From: Stictocephala bisonia
Lineage: Eukaryota; Arthropoda; Insecta; Hemiptera; Membracidae
Assembly: GCA_035578905.1 (NCBI GenBank)
Contig: JAQJVL010000526.1
Location: 1 to 64,000 of the forward strand
Reading direction: 5' to 3'
DNA length: 64,000 nucleotides
Shown: positions 1 to 11,184 of the stretch, one piece after another
Numbering within the stretch: position 1 is the first letter of the stretch
How the letters are laid out: each line of letters begins with the position of its first letter
Notes under the pieces: generated by a model
The model's database searches: none
What the model saw: only the letters and a program-made list of their open reading frames with translations
What the model was told of the DNA's origin: nothing
Made by a program: the position numbers and the translations under genes

Positions 1-297
1 GAACCAATTATTAATGCATTTGCAATCAGAATTCTTCATCTTCAAGTTATTATTTTGTCGTATGTCAAACGCAGTACTCTTGGCAACACCACGCGTCGGT
101 GCTACACTCAAGTGCTCTCGTGTCAAGTCATTATTCATTAAATAAAGTATAGATACATATTGAATTTCATTTGGCCTTCAAGAGTCACGTGATTTTCCTA
201 CCTTAAAATTTCAGAGCTAAAACTAAATGCAGTAAAATCTATCTGATACAGTTCACAAAGAACACTTCAAAATCTAATCTAACACTTGATTCCTCAG
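1..297 (+). other. 3' part of an intron of locus A
   Basis: This non-coding stretch precedes a pyrimidine-rich acceptor (ttcctcag, AG at 296-297). It belongs to an intron because the exon that follows begins in the middle of the conserved protein family, with no start codon or signal peptide. The 5' exon of locus A must lie before the window. The intron contains the repeated block at 61-150. Confidence 0.7.
61..150 (+). repeat. Intronic block, copy 1 of 2 (locus A)
   Basis: About 85-90 bases starting TATGTCAAACGCAGTACTCT are nearly repeated at 3602-3700, in the next intron of the same gene and in the same orientation. Shared segments include CAGTACTCTTGGCAACACC, a CGCGTC core, CACTCAA, TGTCAAGTCA and ATTCATT. 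I saw no third copy in the window. It could be a retroposed or duplicated intron segment or a splicing-related element; the sequence does not decide. Confidence 0.7.
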
Positions 298-626
298 GGT
301 GAGTCCAGTGACCTTGTGGCAGCTGGAAGCCACCACGCCCACAAGCACAGTAAGGGTGGTGGGGAGGAGCATCACGGCCACCACCACAGCAGCCACGGAC
401 ACAAAGCTGACAAAGGGTACAAGACTAAGCACCACTTCGACAAGGGAGACCACGGAAAGCATGGCAAAGACAAGCACTCTGGGTTTTACAGTGATCACGG
501 TGGCCATAAGAAAAAGTACCATGATGAGGCCGAGAAGTATGGCCACCACCATAAGGGCGAGAAGGGCCATAAGGCGGCCAAGTACGGTGAAAAGGGTGGC
601 CACAAGAAGGGACATAAGACTAAGGG
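298..626 (+). CDS. Locus A, internal exon: His/Lys-rich secreted-type protein (partial)
   Basis: The exon runs from acceptor AG (296-297) to donor GTAAGT (627-632). It begins in phase 0 (G-E-S-S-D-L-V-A-A-G) and ends in phase 2 with two bases, gg, of a Gly codon. It encodes about 109 residues rich in His, Lys, Gly and Asp with no Cys, built from short variants such as H-G-G-H-K-K-K-Y-H and H-K-G-E-K-G-H-K. It aligns with residues 67 onward of locus B (G-E-L-D-D-S-L-V-A-A-S), so a signal peptide and prodomain should be in an upstream exon. The product is inferred to be extracellular. Proteins of this composition are usually annotated in insects as uncharacterised histidine-rich proteins; I assign no function. 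Confidence 0.85.
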
Positions 627-788
627 GTAAGTTAGAGTAGAACTTTTTTACCAATCAGTATATTCCTTGAGGTAGAAATAAAACAGAAAAAACCTGACAC
701 AACATAAGTAATAAAAATCAATCTATCCCTTCCAGAATGTCTCTGGTCTGAGGATGGTAAACGTGATTTAGAACGATTTAAACACCTC

Positions 789-960
789 TTAACTACAGGA
801 GCGGCCTATGGCGGTGGCTTGCCACGCAGCCGGTCCGGGTTCGAATCCCGGTGAGACCACAACAGATTTTACCCTTATGCCGCTCTCGAGGTTCGTAAGT
901 CAAGTTATGTCGGTGGTCCAACGAGCCTACAAAATTATAAAGGGCTCACCTAAGTAGATC
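789..960 (+). mobile_element. tRNA-derived SINE or tRNA pseudogene
   Basis: A perfect T-arm is present: CCGGG (835-839), loop TTCGAAT, CCCGG (847-851). It includes a pol III B-box-like GGTTCGAATCC at 838-848. An A-box-like GGCGGTGGCTTGCC lies about 30 bases upstream. A full acceptor stem is not evident and unrelated sequence continues downstream, so a SINE or a pseudogene fits better than a working tRNA. The 3' limit is uncertain. Confidence 0.6.
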
Positions 961-1410
961 AGGGGAATTGTGACCTTATTAGGCATATCTGCCCACTAAA
1001 AGCCACACTAAGTATTTGTCCCCTCCTATATCGTATGACAACTACACTGTGTGGCGTTTCATTTGTCAGGTTTGAGAAATATAATTTGAACGAATGCATT
1101 TTTTCGTCATCACTAGTATGCTTAAAAATGATGGAAAGTAACTTCTTCAACTAAGAATAATTTATAAATAATTGAGTTTATATTAAACATATAAATTGAA
1201 AATAGACCCTACTATTTAACATTTTCCAATAAATACTGTTTAATATGTTTCTCCCTGTAGAACAATTGAATATTTGACTGTAAAATGTTCAGCATATGAG
1301 TTATAAGGTGAGTGGAATGATTACCCAATTAATGTCATAATTAATTATTTTCACGTATGAGAAAATTGATTTCTCTTTTCACTACTGTTGAATAAGTTGA
1401 AATATCTTGG

Positions 1411-2470
1411 ATTTAGGGGAAAAACCAGTGACTGGAAAGACCATACAACCATTTGAACAGAAATCTGCTGAACAGAAAGCAAATTGTTGATTTGCCCTAC
1501 ATTGACCGTTCTGGTTGTCTTCGGGTCTTTGAATCAAATGTGTCCTTTGTACAAACAGGGATGCCTCAGGGGTCCATTCTGGGCCCTATACTGTTTCTAC
1601 TATTTATCAACGATATTACAAGTAGTGTTTCGTCCACAAACCTGTGTCTATTTGCTGACGATACCTCCATCACTGTAGCAAATAAATCTTTAGATAAACT
1701 AGAGGTCGACGCCTTCACAAAAGGAAATTCTCTTGTCCAGTGTTAGTGCTAATTTTCTGGGAATAGTTTTCGACGCTAAACTAAAATTCCAGGAGCATAT
1801 TATTAGAGTATAAAAAAATAAATAGTTATCTATTTCTCCTTCGCAGACTATCTTTTTTTCCAATAGTAGAATGCTGCTTAGCATGCGTGTTTCATACCTC
1901 ACCTATCCTACGTTATTCCAATTTGCGGTTATGAAAGCTCTCACACAAATAAATGGTTTGTAATTCAGAAGAAAGCAATAAGAATCATTCTGGGGGTGGG
2001 AAGTTCATCAACTTGCAGAGGCATCTTTCGAGCGAACGGTCTCTTAACTTTTGATAGCATTTATATATATAAATAATTAGTATTTATTTATTACAAAAAA
2101 TAAGTAGTATTGGCTCCACCAACCAACCATATGCTTAGAGTACACAGTCATGCTCATTAGCTATTCCTGGCCATTCATCTTCTCATTTTGAAAAAAAAAA
2201 CAGGTTTACTATTCATGCATCAAATTATTTAACAAACTGCCAACAGGATTAAAGGGAGAATCAAATTTACCTAAATTTAAAAATAATCTCAAGGCACTTC
2301 TCATTGAAAAAGAATATTACAGTCTAGTGCAATATTTTAATGACAATATGTAGTTTGGTAACCAGTAGTTTTTAATTATTAAATGTATTCATAAGCTCAT
2401 TTATTTCAATTTAATGTAAGGACGTTTGTTATGCAGTTACATTATCAACAACAATAAAGATAATTGAGTT
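1411..2470 (+). mobile_element. Jockey-like non-LTR retrotransposon, 5'-truncated and decayed
   Basis: The frame at 1453-1743 encodes reverse transcriptase motifs: G-M-P-Q-G-S-I-L-G-P followed by L-F-I-N-D-I, then the catalytic L-F-A-D-D-T. Downstream, in shifted frames, come F-L-G-I-V-F-D-A-K-L (about 1750-1785), a segment like Q-K-K-A-I-R-I-I-L-G near 1968-2000, and a C-terminal L-F-N-K-L-P ... L-K-A-L-L-I-E-K ending at a stop near 2350. An AATAAA-containing 3' region follows to about 2470. Several frameshifts and stops show it is dead. It lies in the same orientation as the host gene, inside its intron. Confidence 0.8.
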
Positions 2471-3601
2471 GATTACCCTGCATTAATAAAACCAAACAAA
2501 TAAACATTAATAGTTACAGAAAACATCAATACTGCTTTCATAATATTTTTAGAGAAGTTGATTTAACTTAAAGAACATAACTTAAAGTATTCATAAATAC
2601 TTTGAACTAACTTATAACATAGAGCTGTTCCACTTTCAGTATGATAATACTATCACTATTAATTGTAATGTTACACATTCTCCAGTAGCATAATTTATCT
2701 TGAAGCTTTACCTTTTGAGTAATTCACTGAATGATGTTGGCCGCTGATACACAGAATTTTACTATACTGACAGCCATTGACGATGTACGAAAATCTGTCA
2801 TCACGTCAACTCAGTACAGTAATAAAACATTAAATTGAACACAATTGCGGTAGTTGGAATATTTGTCTTATAGATGTTGTTATATTATAAATAAATAATG
2901 TAATACAAAGTGATTAAATAGTACCATAACATAGACATCAATCTGGAATGTATTATTTTCGGAAAACCCTTTGAAAATGGGTGTTATGGTTACGGGACGA
3001 AATGAGTTTATATCTTTTTTATTACTTTTGTTTGATTTTTCCAATATTGTTTAATTTTATATAATTTGTAGTTAGAAACCAGCTTCATTATCGATGAAGT
3101 TTACAGCAAAATCATAATTTGGAAATGTTAATGTCAGTTATTTAACATTTCCATTGTAAAGTACGGGAAACTAATAACATAGGAACAATCGTGTTTTATA
3201 GTTTACTAGGTTGTTATCATTTTTCTTTTCATTCCTTTTTATAGCTTATTTATTGTATGACCCGACTTGACTTCAGAGCACTCTTACAGCAAATGCTGGA
3301 ACTACGAGGAGTTTGGTACCTATGGCGTGACGATGTAAGATATAGTAACGCCTTTTTTAAGTTGTGCATTATTGTCAAGTTTCTCTGAATACACCTGTTT
3401 TATATGTATTGTGTATTTGAGTGTGGGTAAACATATTATGATAGTGTACTTTTTTTTTATTGTTTATATTATCTTTTACATTTATAATTCCTATTGCTTA
3501 TAGATTGTTCTTAACGAATTATTTATATGTTGTTCTATGTTTTATTGTTTGAACAAATCTTCAAGTGAATACCTGCCTTAATAAGTAATTGTAATCTGAC
3601 A

Positions 3602-3700
3602 TATGTCAAAAACGCAGTACTCTTGGCAACACCGCGCGTCAGAGCTTCACTCAACTGCGTGCTCATGTCAAGTCAGGACATTCATTGAATTATGTATAAC
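3602..3700 (+). repeat. Intronic block, copy 2 of 2 (locus A)
   Basis: This is the second copy of the block at 61-150, here ending about 10 bases before the acceptor of the terminal exon, whereas copy 1 ends about 145 bases before its acceptor. It is open in frame with the exon, giving a spurious N-terminal extension (M-S-K-T-Q-Y...) if the intron were retained. That extension has nothing in common with the His-rich chain. Confidence 0.7.
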
Positions 3701-3709
3701 TGATTGCAG

Positions 3710-4046
3710 GTACCACAACAAGTTTCACAAGGACGAATTCCACAAGGAGCACAAGTTCTACGACGACTACCACAAGGGTGGTCACCACAGCAAGCACGGG
3801 GCGTTCCATGGTCACCACGCCAAGAAGGAAGGCAAGCACAAGAAGGGTGGACACCACAAGAGTGCCTACCACGACGATCACCACGGTAAGAAGGGTCACC
3901 ACAAGAAAGGCCACTACGACGACGAACATAAGGGCCACAAGGGCAAGAAAGGACATGAGGAGCACCACTCGCATCACTCCGACTACGGGAAGAAGGGCGG
4001 TCACAAGAAAGGCAAGAAGTGGGGTTTCAAGAAAGGACACCACTGA
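3710..4046 (+). CDS. Locus A, terminal exon: His/Lys-rich secreted-type protein
   Basis: The exon opens with the third base of a Gly codon and continues Y-H-N-K-F-H-K to a TGA at 4044-4046. It adds 111 residues of which 30 are His, with many Lys and Gly and no Cys. Motifs include Y-D-D-Y-H-K-G-G-H-H, repeated K-K-G-H-H-K-K-G and a C-terminal K-K-W-G-F-K-K-G-H-H, matching K-K-W-G-F-S-K-K-H in locus B. Joined to 298-626 it gives 221 residues of a longer protein. The long run of alternating charged and His residues suggests an extended, metal- or anion-binding chain; that is inference from composition. Confidence 0.88.
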
Positions 4047-4146
4047 TTATAGTCGTTTTAGCAATCGATTGTCTGTTATAATTTTGTTGTTAAATGTTGT
4101 ACTTCTATCCGATAAGTGATTTTGTTAACACGTTGTTGATATTTTT

Positions 4147-4152
4147 ATTAAA
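4147..4152 (+). terminator. Polyadenylation signal ATTAAA, locus A
   Basis: ATTAAA lies about 100 bases after the stop codon of locus A, followed by T-rich sequence. It is the commonest variant of AATAAA and the first candidate downstream of the stop. Confidence 0.5.
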
Positions 4153-4214
4153 TAGTAATTTATTTTTCGTGACTCATCAAGTTATTAATTCCCCGTCAAG
4201 TCACTATGAAATTT

Positions 4215-5170
4215 AGTCCACTAATACGATAGTTCAGTTCAAAATCATTCAGAATGCAATTCAGTATGAAAATCGGTCATTATATTAATTATTTAGAATA
4301 TAAATCAGTATACGATCATTCAGTATACAGTTCAATATTGAAATCATTCACTGTTTCCATTCTGAATGGAACTTTTCAATACGTTATAAATGATTCACTC
4401 ACGTGGTTCATTCAATTGAATTTTATAATGAATCGTTCATGAGACGATTCAATATAATATCGTTCTAATAACGATGTTTTTTTAAGCTCGTTATTAAGAA
4501 GAACGGTATAAAAGAACGATTTTATCATCAAGCTCTGGCATTGATGATAAAATCTAATAACGGTTTTATATTCAACTAATTTGTTCAGCATACAATCGTT
4601 CAATATAAAGTCAGTATGAAAAGAATTTCATGTAAAATTCAGTATGGATATAAATCAGTATACTAATCGTTTAGAGTGATATTAGGTATAACAAACTTTA
4701 AGCATACAATTCAGAATAAAATTCAATATGGAAATCGTTCAGTTTAATATGATGAATATAAATAATGTATAATAAAATTCCGTGTAAAAATCGTTCTGGA
4801 TAAAATGTAGTATTAAATTATTCAGAACGACTTCCATAAAAATTTTTAATGGAAGTCATTCAGATTAAAATTATATAATGTGATCATTTACATAAAATTC
4901 AGAATTGAATAATTTTAGTAGCCTACGATTCAGAGTGGAAATCGTTAAGAACAAAATTCAATATGGAAGTCATTCGTGGACGTCGTTCAGTATGGAAGTA
5001 AAATAATTTTACTTCCAGGATTATTATGCGTTAAAATCGTTTAAAAATTAAGTATATCAATTTTTCAGCATAAAACTAAGTTCCTGTATGTAAAATGTTT
5101 ATTATAGCGATGTAAGTAAGTAAAAATGTCTGTAAACCAATAATAATAAAATTCAGTGTGAAACTAGTCA
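4215..5170. repeat. Highly decayed tandem-like repeat (TTCAGTAT / AATCGTTCAG)
   Basis: Over about 950 bases the phrases ATTCAGTATG, AAATCGTTCAG, AAATCATTCA and AAAATTCAGTAT recur many times with irregular spacing, often 25-35 bases. This looks like an old minisatellite that has drifted. No reading frame of note is present. A perfect hairpin lies inside at 4518-4554. Confidence 0.55.
4518..4554. other. Perfect 13-bp hairpin
   Basis: GATTTTATCATCA (4518-4530) and TGATGATAAAATC (4542-4554) are exact reverse complements around an 11-base loop. Flanking CGTTATTA and TAATAACG can extend a longer, imperfect cruciform. There is no gene here; it may be the core of a small foldback repeat. Confidence 0.6.
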
Positions 5171-5639
5171 GAACATTATTGTTATAAATGTGTTACATTA
5201 AAACTTCAACAAGGATTTAAAAGTAAGGATCAGGAGAATAAAAATGTATTTATTACTGTCGAACTATATTAGTATGGCAAAAGTCACTGCACTTCAAGTT
5301 GGATGATATCAGGTAAGACAATCCTTGACTATTCAGGCAAACATACACCCCCCCCCCCCCACTCATTCGTTCTTGGCATTGACACTAAGCCTTGCTCAAA
5401 ATGTGAATTTAAAAAGGATCATCACAGAGACTCGCTAAACACTCGTCAATCGGATGAAATGCTTTCGACACTAGAAAGTGTTTTGAACTAGCCTTAAACT
5501 GTTTTTCGCTGTTGTTAGGTTTTAGCCCTTCAGGCAGCTTATTCATCAACCTGACGTCTACCTGAAATGGAGGTCGTTCACTAGTCTTGAGTCAGCATTT
5601 TTGAACTCGACAATTGTTCTTACCTCTCGTATCTAATTG

Positions 5640-5930
5640 ATGATCAACCTTCAATCAAAGTGCATTTTAATCGGCAGTCGAGTATTGCAGTACCTATTTG
5701 GGGAGGGAAAACCCTACGAACAGTATTTCTATTTAAGTTACAAAAAAGGGCAATTAGAGTGATATTTACACTAAGACACCGATCTCGTCTTTAACTTAGT
5801 TTACCCATTCCCCATAGACTTTTTGACATATCTACTTTTCACAAACTTGAGCATCAACAACATTTGTGTTCAAAAAGTGTTCGTAAACTAAACAATTTGT
5901 ACATCACAACAGTAAATTGAAACACTAGTT
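5640..5930 (+). mobile_element. Jockey-like LINE fragment (end of ORF2)
   Basis: Broken frames give A-V-P-I-W-G-G-K-T-L-R-T-V-F followed by Q-K-R-A-I-R-V-I-F, then P-I-P-H-R-L-F-D-I-S-T-F-H. These match the order of motifs near the C-terminus of jockey-clade ORF2 proteins (the segment also seen near 1968-2000). Stops interrupt it. It passes directly into a RepA copy. Confidence 0.6.
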
Positions 5931-5934
5931 TCGC

Positions 5935-6430
5935 AATGCAGTATTTAGGGTCAATATTTAGGGACAAAGTGCTGATGAGATTGTAGGCGATAGGTTCTAA
6001 ACTCGGTCCTCTTAATACTGATACAGGATCCACTCAATGGCTGCCATTGACGTGGACACTGCTACAGAAGTCTAAGGTGTCCGAGTTGGGTGATAGTCAG
6101 GTTCCAGATGTTGTTGTAGGGGAGATAACTGAGTATGAGGTTTATCATATTACCGAAAATCATATCAGTGCTACATAGTTCGGATTTCACACATTAAACT
6201 GTAGGTCTCCTAGAAGTTCTGGCTATTGGCTATTAATAAATGGCTCTAAGGAACAGTCAACTCAACCTTAGTAACAATGACTACACTCATTCACTCCTCA
6301 TATTCGCCAATACATCTGCAATTGGAGTCTTAATGATGAATAATGAATCTTGCTCTAAAAATGTGGTAATCAGGGTTGTTTGCAAAGCTGGGATCACAAG
6401 TTTTAACACAAGCCCAATAAACACCTCCCA
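5935..6430 (+). repeat. RepA dispersed repeat, near full-length copy
   Basis: RepA is a ~0.5 kb repeat with landmarks in this order: GATTGTAGGCGATAGGTTC; a CAATGG / ACGTGGACACT block; GTCTnnGGTGTCC; TGAAAATCA; a GTGGTTCGAATTCCACG-like element with a pol III B-box look; GTAGGTCCCTTAGTT; GGCTATTAATAAATGGC; AGTAACAATGACTACACTC; and CATATTCGCC. All blocks except part of the B-box-like one are visible here. I see no coding potential and no clear inverted ends. A SINE-like or MITE nature is possible but unproven. Confidence 0.75.
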
Positions 6431-6589
6431 TTGTTAACCAACTGCCACGAACACTAACTCAAACATGTCCATAAACTTAAAGATAATCAATAATGACATA
6501 ATTAATATTCTATTAGGATCTAGATACATAAAAACATCGCACCTTCATCAAGAAAAATCGTTTAATTCGCTCCATACCACATAAAGAAG

Positions 6590-7280
6590 CTATGAGTTGC
6601 AGGAAGGAAATAAAAGTAAGGATTGCTGTGAAAAAGAAAGGTTTATTAAAAATAGAATTTTATTTTGTGAGGTCGAGATTTATGAGTTTCATTTTGAGAG
6701 TTTTATTTTATGGAGCGGAAAAACTCTTAAGACAGGAGACGAGAAGGCTAGTACCACTGATGTGTGTTTTGATGTCACGCTCGACATTAAAAACATTTTA
6801 AGCAAACCATGCTCGAGGGTCTAGCGTTGACGTCACAAATGTGTGTGCGCATATAAATATTTGACTAGGCCAACCTCCTCCTTACAGTCCTACCCACTCA
6901 TACACGTACAGTGAGTGGTATACTAAAGGGTGTTTAAAAAGAATGGCCCTATTTAAAATAGCTGTAATTTGTAGTCTCAATACCACTGTACGTATATTGG
7001 TGGGTGGGTCAATACCATTGTACGTGTATGGGTAGGTGGGTCAATACACTGTACGTGTGTGCTCGAGTGGGTGGGCAATGGAGGTCTAGATTTTAGAAGG
7101 AAGGAGAAAATAGAATGGGAAGATAAAGTTGGAAATGAAGACGTACTGAGAGTGGGCGAAGAGAAATACTATAAAGTATAAGAAGAAGAAAGACGAATTG
7201 GAAATGACTTGAGAGATGAGAGAGTCTGTTGAGAACAAGTTTAGAAGGAACAGTTAGAGGAAAGAGAGTAAAGTGAAGTA
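6590..7280 (+). mobile_element. Decayed LINE C-terminal region, interrupted by an insertion
   Basis: The left part (6590-6750) encodes, across two frames, K-E-I-K-V-R-I-A-V-K-K-K and F-Y-G-A-E-K-L. The right part (about 7090-7280) encodes K-I-E-W-E-D-K-V-G-N-E-D-V-L and then L-L-R-T-S-L-E-G-T-V-R-G-K-R. These are collinear with the region after the reverse transcriptase core in a common animal LINE type (Y-G-A-E-T ... R-N-E-E-V-L-R-R ... L-E-G-T-V-x-G-K-R). The two parts are split by about 330 bases of unrelated sequence with foldback minisatellite units. Confidence 0.65.
6752..7085. mobile_element. Foldback-like minisatellite element inserted in a LINE relic
   Basis: The insert is bounded by CTAG on both sides (6748-6751 and 7086-7089). 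Near 6892-6915 it carries one minisatellite unit as CATACACGTACAGTG. At 6978-7075 it carries three units in the opposite orientation (CACTGTACGTATATTGGTGG, then GTACGTGTATGGGTAGGTGG, then another). Opposed units at the two sides resemble the element at 45822-46299. Limits are inferred from the broken LINE coding order. A sequence starting AAGGGTGTTTAAAAAGAATG at about 6928 lies between the opposed units. Confidence 0.5.
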
Positions 7281-7706
7281 GATTTATTCGTAGTTTTCTG
7301 TTTACCGCCTGTATTTATTGTAGAATGAATGAATTAAGTGCCATAGCCAAGTAATATTTAGTATAGCCATTGATTACTCATTCAAGTAGCGATAGCTGTG
7401 TGTTCCTTGAATGGGACGGACCCATTATGAAATTTCAAAGTTATTGTGATTATAATGTGAGAATCAATGATAAGTACAATTATAAAGTAGGCTTAGTTAT
7501 AATTATGGTATTGACCTATGCAATATTTAACATACTACCTACAAAAATAAAAATATAAAACAAAAAGATTTTGTACGTCAATAGTTTAATTACTTTTCCA
7601 AGCCAATTACAAACCAGCATAGCTAAGTTATATTTTAATTTACTTTTTATTTTAAGAAGGAATATAAATATAAATACAATTGTAAAATATTGCCACTAAT
7701 TATTTA

Positions 7707-8003
7707 GGACCTTTTCCGTCAATTCACTACCACTACTTATTAGTTACTTCAATCACTATTTTTTTCGCATCGTTAGGTTAGGTTAGGTTAGGTGGCTACT
7801 AAAGTTGATCACAAACTGGTAAATCCAATGATTGACTTACCGCTGAATGCGTTCTCCATTCCTGGAAAGCGATAAGATAAAGGCCAGCGATATCGGATTC
7901 CTAGCGGATGAGGAATACCACAGTGAACGTAAAAATGATTAGGAAATTGTTGTTGGAGCAACAGAATATTTATCAAGTGGTAGTGAATGAACGGAAAAGA
8001 TCC
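7707..8003. mobile_element. RepB MITE with ~26-bp inverted ends
   Basis: The left end GGACCTTTTCCGTC...ATTCACTACCACTA and the right end TAGTGAATG...ACGGAAAAGATCC are inverted copies. The interior contains TTAGGTTAGGTTAGGT, GGTGGCTACTAAAGTTGATC, ATCCAATGATTGACTTACCG and GATATCGGATTCCTAGCGG, all found in the other RepB copies. Flanks share TTTA, too AT-rich to be convincing. No transposase is present, so it is non-autonomous. Confidence 0.8.
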
Positions 8004-10669
8004 TTTATTTTTTTATCATAGACATAGTGAAACTTTTCCATTTCATGTCAACAAATATATTCCATTTTTTTAGGAAACAATTGTAAGATGACGTATAATT
8101 AAATTAATTACTATGAATTCAAATAATTATTTTTAACTACTGTACTTACGAATTAATTATTTATTATTTAGTCATTTAATTTTTAAATTAGCCAAATAAT
8201 ATGATTTTTGGAGATTTTGTGTGGTGGTATAGAAGATTCTTTAGTGTATGTATGATTTGAATGGTAAATCAAGTTTTAAAATTATATTTCTAATAATCGC
8301 AAATAGAAAACATTTACCTTTTTTAATGTTTAATGGTTACTTGAAAGATTACATAAACTAAGTTACTATTTTGTCTGCTGTAATTTTTGTTAGTCTTTAA
8401 GTCCCTTGCCCCATAACATTTCTGAGAAACCCTACTCACTTCACGGGGTCGATGTAAAGGAACCATTTACTAATTTGAAAAGGATTTTTCAAAGTTATAA
8501 TAAAATATAAAAACTAACAAGAATTAATAAATAGCTTATCTTAATATATGATAGCTCTGCATTGCCTTTAAGTCGATATCATTGTGGTTATCTTTACTAT
8601 ACAACACATTTTCTCTAGAATTACATTTGCTCCACCCCCTCTAATGAATGTTCTATTTCCTAAAAAATTCAACTATATAATATGCATTTATATATGCATT
8701 TATAGCTAATTATTTATGTAAATACATCAAAATCGTTGTTATACATGAAGGTATAATAACAGCATAGTTACATTTTAGCTAGTAGCAATCATTGACTATA
8801 ACTTGTGACCAAACTATTAAATTAGTTATATTTTTGTAATAATACTAATTGTCAAATAAAACAGTAAATGGGTTGTTCTTGATGAGAATAATCTTGTCCA
8901 CAATAGAGAGTCTGACATCGACATAATTTTTCAGCATAAATTTCAAAAATAAATATTTAAAGTCACTGATCTCAATTAGTGAATATTATAATTAGATTTA
9001 GCTCTGTTACAAGAGTTCTTATTGTTTTTATTATTGGTAGTTGTACTTATTTGTTTGTATTTATAAGAGTTATTTACTATTTTGTTTTATACAGTTGTAA
9101 TTGCCATATTAATTGTAGGTTGTTCCTATTGTTATACATTTATTTGCTCTTTCTTATACTAGTTAAAGAATGTCTAGTTTATGTTAAAGAATTTTAGCTG
9201 AGTCGAGTTATGTTTAGAATATTATTTACATATGTTTAGAGATTTTGTCACTCATATTTAAAATTTATTATATAAGTATTATGGTGGATTGAACCTGTGG
9301 TGAACTTTTATAATAAGTTCCAAATAAATTCCACGTTGATTGTTTACAAAACGAACTGCTTTATTGTAATTGGTTTACAGATAAATGTATTGAAGCATGT
9401 AAACTAATGGCAGTTTACTAATAACATGTTATCAAAATATTGTTAACTGTCTATAAATCGTATAAAATTAGCTATCACACATTTATCTATATTTTTTATA
9501 TTTAACAGCGCTCTTGTTAGTTTTTGTTAAGTTTTTGACATTTTTTATTTATTCATTCTGTTATTTATTATATTTTATTGTTTTGTTGTTATAAATACAT
9601 TTTACATTATTGTTATGTTTTGTCTGTTTTGCTATTATTTTATACTATATAATCTATGTTATCTAATTGTTTTGTCATTATATTTTCTGTTTTACTTTTG
9701 GTTGGCGGGTTGTTTATGTATTCTCGGTAGAAGCTTTAAGCATATTTATATACAAATACAATATAATACACTATTTAATTTAGTAAAATATTAACATAGT
9801 TTGTATACTGTATTAAAAAATCAGTATATTCGATTTTTATAGATTCATAATAGTTCTCTCAAATAGCACTAAACTAGAAAGAACACTATATAGCTATTAT
9901 GCATATAAAAACTATAGTAAATAAAAATTTCTTAACCTGAAAAAAATATGAATGATTACTCTTATAATGGATTTTAAAACTATTTAACAATATAAAAACA
10001 TGTGAAAATAATTCGTACTTAAAATGCAGTAACAAATAGAGTATTTATGATATGATTTATAATTTTCAAAAACCATTTCGTCGTGAGGATGATTATCACG
10101 ATGTGAACAACGGACGAGGAGCTGTGACAGCGTTGACAGATTACTGTATGTGATATCTAGGTCGGAGAGTCCCCTTAATGTCATATATGGGGGACGGGGA
10201 AGGGGTATGATCTCATACTGAAACAACTTGTATATAACCTACTGTGTTATAAAAATCAAACTGATGTAAAAATTAAAATCTAAATAGTTTTTTAAAAGTT
10301 ATAACAAATACGCAAATCAAAACTAGGCTAGACATTTATTACTATATAGTATTGAAAATAATATAAATATAGAGAGATTTGAAATAGGTGGATAATTGAA
10401 TTTATTTTTGTTTCCATATTAATATGGCCACAATTTCATTCAAATAACTTTGTTCTTTGTTTATTCTTCATAATTCAGTAGCTGTCTGGCTATTCTTCAG
10501 TCGGGGATATATCATTTGCCAGCCTTATACTGAATCTTATTTTGTTATTGCTCTGTAAGAAATTTGCTTTTTCACATAATTTTCTTTGTTTACTAGAATA
10601 TTTTTCTTTATTGCTACGGAAAACAGTTTTCGTATTGTAATCGATGACAAAAAAATATAAACAGCGTAT
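8004..10669. other. AT-rich intergenic DNA, no gene recognised
   Basis: I see no coding region, RNA gene or clear repeat here. Short open frames (for example 8979-9197 on + and 9984-10226 on -) have low-complexity or unmatched translations. The only compositional change is a slightly GC-richer patch at about 10070-10215. Confidence 0.5.
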
Positions 10670-11040
10670 CGTTTGTTGACATCTTCTATGTACTAATTTA
10701 GCAACAAAATCCGTATATGGATATGGAATAATATTTAAAAGTCATGATTTTTTTATTAAATTATAAATTGATCTAGTGTAACGAAGCTAAATCTAATTCG
10801 TCAAGCCAATTAAGACCTGCCACATTGGTTCTATTTATACTAGCAAATATGTCCTTAAAAATGCGCAGGGTTACTTTCTAACTATGTGATCCATTGTGTA
10901 AATAGAGTCACCGCAATCACGTGACTAATCTAGTGTCAATCCCCAATTATATTATCAGATTTGGTGTGGGTGATTGGAAGAGATTCATCCCACCTACAGG
11001 AGCGTTAATAAGGAACTTATTTCTGTACATCAAAACGTGT
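10670..11040 (-). mobile_element. LINE 3' end, R-T-G-x-G-R-C family (decayed)
   Basis: On the minus strand the sequence is collinear with the better copy at 48365-48760. It shares the segment around GTGATCCATTGT, the CAATCACGTGACTAATCTAGTGTCAATCC block and, at the 3' side, a TATCGT(A)TGTTTTGTTG-like end near 10670-10695. Translation gives fragments such as H-N-G-S-H-S and L-N-W-L-D-E-L-D-L-A, corresponding to the C-terminal tail of the family, with stops. Confidence 0.6.
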
Positions 11041-11184
11041 CCACGCTGATGTATGGACGTGTCCAATATGGCTCATCTGATATTGGGTGAGACATTTTAT
11101 CCTCTTAAACTCCGTAAGTAGTACGTAGAGGTAATTGGGGGGGGAGGGGTTATGTTGTCCTGTGTCGACGTCCACAGCAAATCT

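Larger units (their letters stand above)
627..3709 (+). other. Locus A intron (phase 2)
   Basis: The donor is GTAAGT at 627 and the acceptor is attgcag at 3703-3709. Splicing joins gg (625-626) to g (3710), which restores a Gly codon and keeps the frame. The intron holds a tRNA-derived SINE head (about 789-960), a decayed jockey-like LINE (1411-2470) and the repeated block at 3602-3700. I recognised nothing in 2471-3600, which is plain AT-rich DNA. Confidence 0.85.

Noticed and set aside
274..654. Minus-strand and alternative-frame open frames over the His-rich exons (also 3690-4043, 22117-22353, 25037-25348)
   Set aside because: Antisense of His/Lys codons gives stop-poor Val/Leu/Met-rich frames; the sense frame has splice sites, a paralogue and a signal peptide.
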